Shown: piece after piece, positions 57,292 through 64,000 of the stretch
Numbering within the stretch: the first letter of the stretch is position 1
How the letters are laid out: every line of letters starts with the position of its first letter
From: Rhynchosporium graminicola
Taxonomy: Eukaryota; Ascomycota; Leotiomycetes; Helotiales; Ploettnerulaceae
Reading direction: 5' to 3'
DNA: 64,000 nt
Assembly: GCA_900074885.1 (NCBI GenBank)
Contig: FJUW01000061.1
Span: forward strand, 400,130 to 464,129
Made by a program: the position numbers and the translations under genes
Notes under the pieces: model-generated
The model's input: the letters and a program-made list of their open reading frames with translations, nothing else
What the model was told of the DNA's origin: nothing
The model's database searches: none

Positions 57292-59781
57292 CTCGAGATC
57301 TGTTTCGCTGTGGATTTCGGAAGTTTGAGAGGTTTTATAGACCTAGCGAGATTGGGAGATTGAAGATCGTGGAGTTGATGATTTCTTGGTGATGGATGGG
57401 ACGTAAGCGTGATGGATGGAGAGGTCCGGTGTCTGAATGAACGTGATAATGAATGTGAAGATCATCAAATGTGATGATGATCTACCACGAATTGACTGAG
57501 ATCTATCAGCTTATATATATGAATTTCCAGATACAGTATCAACCTTGTTCAAGCCTCCTGTGCCAGAGAGTCAGATCCCCAGACACTCAGACCCCCACAA
57601 TAGGCCTTTGATCTACGACATGAATAATGGAAAGCTTAACCCAGTTATTGGAAAAGCTTAATCAGCTATACCAGTACATATAGTCACCCATTAATTCTGT
57701 TTTTGGGATGGATCCCAACCCCGCTCTGATTCATCCAAACTATATTAGATATTATTACTCGCTTAGCTTTGCGAGGCCGGTTTCGTCTGAGGCTTTCGAA
57801 ACAAAATACGTCGCAAGCACTTCCGTCTGATGTAAAGTTTAGTCTAACGAGCAAATAAGACAGCTGTGCTTTGATCGTAACTGGGATGATATTAGTAGAC
57901 CGGATGAGATTCTGGTAGTGAGTGAATGATCGGGTAGCGAAAGATCTGGGCTTCTAGCAAACTAACCGGGTCTTTTCGCCAGAGGCCAATTGGTAGAACT
58001 TCGCATATATTAGAGCATACATACTAAGAGAGTAACTCTACTCCCAAAAGAGTCAGTCGAATACTCTCCTTTCGAATACATGCTTACTGTTGTAGCGGCA
58101 ACGGAATCTCTCTGTGCGGGACTCGATTTCCCTCCTGAAAACGTAGAGTGTGCTATGCTTAAGAGGTCAGAGCGGTTGTACTATGAGCCCTTAGTATTAT
58201 AAACTTAAAGATCTAGAACTCAATGATTATTCGGAGCTATATCCCTGCGAATTGGCGCTGAGAGACAGCTCCTTGTGTGGTAGAAAAGATCTCTATGTAG
58301 CTGCGAACAGACCCAACATCAGTGCGATGAACCACTTCGTTTCTTTCCTTTCCAAAACTTCGATGATCTTTGCGGTCTTGTACCCCGCCTCACGTCAAAT
58401 TTTCAATATACGGAACGGGGTAAGCGTAGGTTGATCTCCGTTGGCTCTGGGCTCACACGAAGAGAACTGGCTGTTGGAGTGTGTTGTTACGAGAATATAG
58501 AAATGAAAATAATCAGAGCGACTAGAAAAAAGGATTAGCTATAGCACGTATTCAAAGCAAAAGGGTTAGAGTGTCGAACTATACTCGATCTATAGAGACA
58601 AGTTTAGCTAATTGCGAAACAGATGAGTTTATAAACCAGATAGATTTATCTGATTATTCGAAATTGGTAAATCAGAAATCTATATATTTTATAAATTTAT
58701 CTATTACTACGATATCGATAGATTCACCTGTCTGAGCAAAATATATTCAACGGGTTTTGATTCCCCTCTTAGTAGCAAACTATATACAATCAAGCCACCT
58801 GATTATCTCACCAGAGGAAGTTAAATCACCTCAGACTCCGCAAACCCATAGCATCCATCGCAGATTCTAACAAAGTGCAATCAACATTAGTAAACACTCA
58901 TCTTTTCTCTCGGTCTTAGCTAATATAGACTTAGTAATATCAAACGGGCTGAGAGATTCCTCAGCACAACCTCCTGATGCTTCGATTCCAACATAAAGCT
59001 CTCCTGTCACGCGACTTACTTTCATACAACTCAAATAAACCTTCCCAATCATATTCTCAAAGCTTAACCCTATTCGAATCAGGCTTGTCATTCTCCCCTT
59101 CATACACCGGTTGTAATTTCTACAGCCCCTCTTCTAAATCGAGCACACATCTAGCTCGTCGTCCACTCATGCCTCTCTTCTAATACCACTACCTTGATCA
59201 TATCAATAACTGTCTCATAAGACTCTCCATTCAAAGACCTGCTCAGGTAAACAAATAAACCCCCCTCAAAAGCAGAAATCCGACGGATCTATATTGAAGA
59301 ATATATATCACGGCAAGATCTCTACTCAAATCTTCCCGATTAGGGAAATTTTTTTAAAAAATTTACGTCTCATATAGCCATATCTTATATTCCTTACAGA
59401 AATCATCTCCATCTAATGAATGCGTATATTAGAATTTCTCTGTAGGATTTTGAATGAAATTAAATGAAATGAAAGTTAGATAGCAAGACATGAGAATAGT
59501 AAACTCATAATTGGATTATAAAATATAGAGGCTGATTCGCATGATACGCTGTAAAAAGAAACAGACAGTAATACAGGTTGACTGATGAAATGACGGGAAC
59601 AAGGATCACCCACTACACAGGGTTGAGGAATTCTTTAGGTTGGTTGAAGTATTATTTTATGTGTCTGTTTGTCTATCTACATATACAAATGTTATTACTC
59701 GTTCCATTAATTGTACATCCCGCTTTTACAACGCTTCGTCCTCTGAAGCAGCATGAATTCTCAATTACGAAAAAAGAAAAT
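57292..59781. other. Long intergenic region
   Basis: Only short frames (under 80 codons) are present, for example 58867-59103 minus, none convincing. 58500-58740 is A+T-rich and may be decayed mobile-element sequence. The 3' UTR of the Rds1-like gene lies at the right end. Confidence 0.4.
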
Positions 59782-61398
59782 TTAACCAGCCTGGTACAAA
59801 AAGGGACCAGCAGCCACGTGCGGGTTAACCATGCTCAAGTTGAACGCAGTGTATGGCGCGTTCGAATCAGTCAACGCGATGAACATCGTTCCATTGATAG
59901 CTGGATCTCCCTCATACGTGCTGACATCAGGCTGGATAGTCTGGCCATAATTCTTGCCTCCGCGAACAGTGATGTTCGTCAATGGCGAGTATGTGATGTT
60001 CAACTGGCTGACCCACAACACCCACTCCGGAGCACCGGCGCTGGTGGCTGTGATGTAAGAGTTGTTTGGTCCAACAGCCTGACCTGGGTTCTCCCACTCG
60101 AGGAAGACCTCACGACCTGGGTAGGAAAGCGGGATAGTCCTGTTCTGCGAAATAGCAGCGGAGCAATCGAATCCAGTCTGGTTGTTCCCAACACAGCCCT
60201 CTCCCGCGGGAGGATCAGAGCTTGGAGCAGCAGGGCCGAAGCCAGTGGTCTCATTGAAGCCGGTTTGAGTGGCATTACGACGAGCGGAGTTTGGCTGGTT
60301 CAAAGCAGTCAAAGCGGGGAAGTTCTGCCAGACGAGACGCTTGCTGTTGGCTGGGCAAGAGGAGATGTACGGTGCGAGAAGAGTCCAGGCCCATGACTGG
60401 GGGATGCCGGTCTCGAACCAGACGGGCATGGGGAAGAGACCGCTGAATTGACGGAAGATCATCTGTTGACGAGCTTCGGTGGCAATCGATTGGTCGAGGA
60501 GCTGGGCGACTTCGCGGGAGTCCAAGTGAGCTTGGAACCCCCAGACACCAGACTCGCCAAAGCGGGTGAGCTTCTGGGTGAAGTCGAAAGCCTCGTGGAC
60601 GGTCTGGAATGGGTAGTTGTATGTGCATTGTGGCGTGGCACCACCTGGCCCCCCGAGAAGGTTGGACAAGAGAGTAGCGTGTCCAGACTCCTGATCCGCC
60701 ATGAACTCGATCAAGAATCGGTCACTGGGTGTCAAGCCAGCAGCCGTGAACTCCTCCTCGGAGAAAGTCGCGAGGATATGGTGGAAGAGGTCAAGCTCGA
60801 TCCACTCCTGGTACAATCCGAGCAGGATAGACTGGTAATCGAAATCGGACTGAACGCGGTAGACGGGCTCAGTGCCATTCGTTCCCAAACCACCCGCAGG
60901 TGTGTACGGGATGGGCATCTGATCGTGAAGAGTGCCATCTGGGCTGTATGTTGCCGTGGGGTTGGGTGGCAGGACTGGGATCGCAGTTCCCTTTGGCACA
61001 TTGCTGAGCGCACCAGTGGTGGTGGGCAAGCCGGAGTATGGGCCATGGGAAGTGACCCCCGTGACCTGGCTGCTCACCACCGGAGGAACGGCATTGGTCG
61101 CGCCTGGGATCTCGGAAGCGGGGATCCCGGCATAGGACGCCACCGATGAGACTGCGGCGCTGTTGACGGTCGGCTTTTGAGGGTAGTCGTAGGAGCCGAA
61201 TGGCGAGGGTGTCGACTTCACGACGGGGTAGCTAGTTGCGGTTGCAGCTGGTCCCTGAAGCTGTCCATCTGGCATTTGGCTGACAGGTGTAGGTACGCTG
61301 GTCGGGCCTTGCAGTTGGCCATCTGAGAGTTGGCCGACCTGAGGGAGGGCTGAAGCTGCGGCAATGAAGCCAGCAGCGAGTCCTGCTTTCCACAACAT
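59782..61398 (-). CDS. Rds1-like stress-response protein: secreted ferritin-like domain protein with PIR-like repeats
   Basis: A single 539-codon frame from ATG at 61398, chosen because it opens with a signal peptide (MLWKAGLAAGFIAAASALPQ); an in-frame upstream ATG would add an unlikely Pro-rich leader. Residues 23-30 (QLSDGQLQ) and 41-48 (QMPDGQLQ) match the PIR wall-protein repeat core (Q-x-x-D-G-Q-x-Q). After a Pro/Ser/Thr-rich linker the ferritin-like domain (about 180-320) shows LYQEWIELDLFHHIL, MADQESGHATLLSNL (237-240, E and H of an ExxH motif) and IATEARQQMIF, the helices and acidic ligands expected of Ferritin_2. The C-terminal part is N-glycosylation-rich. Rds1 of fission yeast is induced by stress and starvation. 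It is likely extracellular or wall-bound. No defects seen. Confidence 0.93.
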   Translation of the reverse strand: MLWKAGLAAGFIAAASALPQVGQLSDGQLQGPTSVPTPVSQMPDGQLQGPAATATSYPVVKSTPSPFGSYDYPQKPTVNSAAVSSVASYAGIPASEIPGATNAVPPVVSSQVTGVTSHGPYSGLPTTTGALSNVPKGTAIPVLPPNPTATYSPDGTLHDQMPIPYTPAGGLGTNGTEPVYRVQSDFDYQSILLGLYQEWIELDLFHHILATFSEEEFTAAGLTPSDRFLIEFMADQESGHATLLSNLLGGPGGATPQCTYNYPFQTVHEAFDFTQKLTRFGESGVWGFQAHLDSREVAQLLDQSIATEARQQMIFRQFSGLFPMPVWFETGIPQSWAWTLLAPYISSCPANSKRLVWQNFPALTALNQPNSARRNATQTGFNETTGFGPAAPSSDPPAGEGCVGNNQTGFDCSAAISQNRTIPLSYPGREVFLEWENPGQAVGPNNSYITATSAGAPEWVLWVSQLNITYSPLTNITVRGGKNYGQTIQPDVSTYEGDPAINGTMFIALTDSNAPYTAFNLSMVNPHVAAGPFLYQAG

Positions 61399-61492
61399 GA
61401 TGAGATATGTGGGAGGGAGAGAGTGAGTGAGGTGAGGAAGGAAGGGAGAAAGGAAGGGGATGGATGGAAATGGAGGCGGACACAAGCAATGT

Positions 61493-61494
<2 letters not shown>

Positions 61495-61526
<32 letters not shown>
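61495..61526. repeat. (AT)n microsatellite upstream of the Rds1-like gene
   Basis: An uninterrupted AT dinucleotide run of about 32 bp, about 100 bp before the start codon, within the probable promoter or 5' UTR. Confidence 0.95.
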
Positions 61527-61528
<2 letters not shown>

Positions 61529-62122
61529 ATGTACTCGGATTCTTCTCATAGTTAGTACACAACAACACCTACTAACCATGTAGGTTGTTTACAGCAATAT
61601 GTCATCGCCGTTGGACATGACTGCATGACGCAGTAGCTCTTTACCTCGTTATCGGCGCTTTTCACGGGATCAGATGCAGATATTTCCATATCCGGTCTCA
61701 TATTTCGTCCGCTTCGAGCCCTAGTTCGTCCGTCCTTGAATTATACGTTAAGCTTAAATCCGACGGGAAGGTAAACGGATCATTACATTGACAAGTGAGT
61801 AGCTAGCTAGCTAGCTATTGATTGGATGGAGCTGACGGAGGCGGGGAGGAGAGTCCAGCTTCCATGCCTGCCCCGGATGCATTATTGTAATGTCACGATC
61901 ACGATACTTGGTGTGAGTTTTCCGTGCCATTCGCCACATCCATCCATAGGACCCCGAGGAAGAAATGCTCCGGTGTATCATTGGACATGACCGCGCCTGC
62001 CTGACCTCAATAATGACTCGTAGCAAGAACATCACATGATGAAGGAGAATGATTTCCACAGACTCTCGTCCGTCGTCCCAGGGCGGCGATAGTAACATGC
62101 GATGACTTCAACACTTTTTCCC

Positions 62123-62172
62123 CTCCCTTCCCTTCCCTTCCCTTCCCTTCCCTTCCCTTCCCTTCCCTTCCC
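62123..62172. repeat. (CCCTT)n microsatellite
   Basis: About ten perfect pentamers, a polypurine/polypyrimidine tract that can adopt triplex structures. Confidence 0.95.
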
Positions 62173-62731
62173 AGCCACCCTACTCTACCCCACCCTACAG
62201 TCCCAGGATCCAGGAACGTCATCGGTTAGTCAGGGCCGGTCGGGCAGGAACGCACTAATGCAGACGCAGATGCAGACAGCTCTTCTTCCTTGTTCATCTC
62301 AATCAAAAGCTCCGGTCAACGCGACCCCAGTTTGGACCGTAAACAGTTTAGACCGGGGGGGAGCTGAGCTGTGCTGAGCTGAGCTGTGCTGTGCTATGCT
62401 TAGTTGAGCCTCTCACCAATCCAATGACCTACCTTGAGGGACAATCAATGATCCGCGGGATGGGATGAGATGGGATGTCACTGGGATGAACGAAAGCGTG
62501 ATATCATCTATCTGTTCCTCTCGACTTCGCATTATTTTGCAACCCTGCAAGGAGCTTTGGGCTTATCGTGGCTTGGCAAAGAGGTAGAGGCAGAGGCAGA
62601 AGCAGGGATCTAAGCTCCCTCCATAGCCATAGACAGACGTGATGATGGGAATTGTCGCTTCTGCATGTTTGGTTTGCTTTCCTTCCTCCTGCTGTCCGGA
62701 CCGAGTGCGTAATAACTCCGATTCGAAAAAG

Positions 62732-62732
<1 letters not shown>

Positions 62733-62770
<38 letters not shown>

Positions 62771-62771
62771 C
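62733..62771. repeat. (TGCC)n microsatellite
   Basis: About nine tetramers. Confidence 0.95.
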
Positions 62772-63020
62772 TGGCTTGTGTTACTCATTCATCATTCCGA
62801 ACTGGGGGAAGCTGCTGTGAGTCATCTCTCCTTCCTTCGCACGTGATCAGGTCGCATCAGAGATGGAATTATTATGCACATGGATGCTGTCTGTCCTCGT
62901 TCGTTGGACATCTCCTCGAAAAAAAAGAAGAAAAAAAAAACAGATTCGAGGACTTTATGAGCCCCCCTCCCCCCCTATGAATTAAATTATATCATACTTC
63001 ACCGAAAGGGGACCCAGGCG

Positions 63021-63022
<2 letters not shown>

Positions 63023-63062
<40 letters not shown>
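63023..63062. repeat. (GATA)n microsatellite
   Basis: About ten tetramers, directly followed by TATCC. Confidence 0.95.
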
Positions 63063-63156
63063 TCCTTACTCTATTCATCCCAGCTAGACCCGAATCACAT
63101 CCCCGTATACAAGTCTTCGCGGTTTCGTTCATTACCCAAGTGATACCTAGGATACC

Positions 63157-63208
63157 AGATCTTGATATATCATATCATATCATATCATGTCATATCATAT
63201 CAAGATCT
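63157..63208. repeat. Inverted repeat enclosing an ATATC repeat
   Basis: AGATCTTGATAT (63157-63168) and ATATCAAGATCT (63197-63208) are perfect complements around a CATAT-type repeat, so the stretch can fold into a hairpin or cruciform. Confidence 0.8.
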
Positions 63209-63777
63209 CCAATTCCAATCCCCTCTCGATCCTGGGAATCCGGTAGTTGAGGCACGCGAAATCAAGGCAATTGTATCAGCAGCCGCATGTGCATGTGCAT
63301 CTCTGTATATATATGCATGCATGCGATTGATAAATGCGATTGATAAATATGGGGAAATGAAAAACATTAGGATGCTGCAATATTGGATGGATGGATAGAT
63401 CGGATGAGATGAGATGAGGATGAGAAAGCAAATCCAATGACGTTAACGTTCTCCGTTCCTCCATCCCTCCATCCCTCCATCCCTCCCCATTCAGGTATCT
63501 ATCTATCTATCTATCTATCTGCCGTCCGTGCATTGAATTGCGCTACTGTACTTATACCTGTAGCTCGAATCGTCGTAGGCGAAAACGCCCGCCACCACGC
63601 CACCCTCGTCTAAATGGAATGTGTGTGTGTGTATAGTGGTTATTAGTCAACAATGTTTCACATTATACCATTCGAGCAACGTGTGTATGGTGCGTTCTAG
63701 GGAACGAGTAAGAAGGATATCATCGGTTTATCAAGAACATTTGGTCATGAGAGAGAGAGAGAAAGAGAGAGAGAGAA

Positions 63778-63971
63778 TGTGACGGGTTGCACCCGGGATG
63801 GATGCTCGACGCTAAGCATCTCGCTGACTGCTACTGCTAAGGCACTAGTGGCAGTAGCACCGTGTCCTCTCCTTTTCTGTTGAGGAAGAATTCTCCTCCG
63901 CTCTTCAGCTAATTCTTCCTATCAATCAAAGATACTGTTTGCACTGTACACTTTGCACTCGCCCCGTGACA
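63778..63971 (+). mobile_element. Solo LTR related to the LTRs of element B, not RIP-mutated
   Basis: A 194-bp block starting TGTGACGGGTTGCACCC and ending CGCCCCGTGACA, flanked by the perfect duplication GAGAA (63773-63777, 63972-63976). The complement of the element B LTR has the same ends (TGTGACGGGTTACACCC; CATCCGCCCCGT) and shared internal blocks (ATGCTCGACGC, CACTAG, GGCAGTAG/GGCCGTGG, TTTTGCACT/TTTGCACT). Normal CpA content shows it escaped RIP, perhaps because it is short. Confidence 0.9.
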
Positions 63972-64000
63972 GAGAAGCTCTTTTCGTTACATGACTGAGT

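Larger units (their letters stand above)
61560..63777. other. Microsatellite-dense intergenic region without genes
   Basis: It holds many unrelated simple repeats: TAGC about 61801-61817, CCCTT 62123-62172, GAGCTGTGCT-type 62360-62400, TGCC 62733-62771, GATA 63023-63062, CATAT 63166-63201, TCCATCCC about 63458-63487, ATCT 63496-63521, GT 63622-63633 and GA 63750-63776. No credible coding frame is present. It may be the distal upstream region of a gene beyond the right edge. Confidence 0.7.

Noticed and set aside
58500..58800. A+T-rich block with possible inverted ends
   Set aside because: End similarity is too weak and no copy exists elsewhere in the window.
59578..61149. Long plus-strand frames (up to 272 codons) at 59578-60396 and 60448-61149
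   Set aside because: They are antisense to the Rds1-like gene, have no family resemblance, and arise from its G+C-rich codon use.

Overview
The window is nuclear DNA of a filamentous ascomycete (Pezizomycotina; a Leotiomycete would fit, but the sequence alone does not fix the order). The evidence is 48-120 bp GT-AG introns with GTAAGT-type donors, fungal gene families (MFS sugar transporter, Rds1/ferritin-like protein, Thr-rich secreted protein), and a 33 kb block of LTR retrotransposons carrying the CpA-to-TpA mutation pattern of repeat-induced point mutation (RIP).

Layout. 1-13 kb is a gene-poor left flank. It holds a clear six-exon sugar transporter (4220-6193), a tRNA-Ser(GCT) (6931-7011), a secreted-protein pseudogene with three in-frame stops (9159-10433, minus) and a weak hypothetical gene (11871-12673). 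13295-46546 is one Copia insertion (element A, target duplication GATAC) grown to 33 kb by nested insertions. Gypsy B (15860-37643, TSD ATAGA) sits in A; Copia C (18060-32445, TSD TATAT) sits in B; Gypsy/chromovirus D (19204-28018, TSD AGTAG) sits in C; a deleted Copia E (25780-27995, TSD ACCTT) sits in the 3' LTR of D. Two 1745-bp gag-only elements, F1 (35385-37129, TSD ATTAT, in B) and F2 (38168-39912, TSD AATAC, in A), a pol-less element G (42863-46086, TSD CTATT, in A) and a solo LTR H (40786-41053, TSD CTTCT, in A) complete the nest. Every target duplication can still be read, so the order of insertion is recoverable.

The right flank, 46.5-64 kb, is gene-richer: a Thr-rich secreted protein (47746-49194), a 644-bp MITE-like inverted-repeat element (49541-50184), a predicted GPI-anchored secreted protein (50274-51284, minus), a 94-aa small secreted protein (51914-52426, minus), a 91-aa hypothetical protein (52866-53197, minus), a broken F-box-family gene (54023-55666, minus), a weak small gene (56776-57291, minus), and an Rds1-like ferritin-domain secreted protein with two PIR-like repeats (59782-61398, minus). 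The last 2.4 kb is crowded with microsatellites and ends in a solo LTR (63778-63971) related to the LTRs of element B but largely unmutated.

The most unusual items are element G, whose interior holds a six-exon gene-like structure with mutually similar introns lying antisense to the element, and the gag-only F elements, which look like parasites of an autonomous Gypsy. The host genes share no obvious pathway; several encode secreted or wall-associated proteins. All domain calls were made by reading translations, without database searches.
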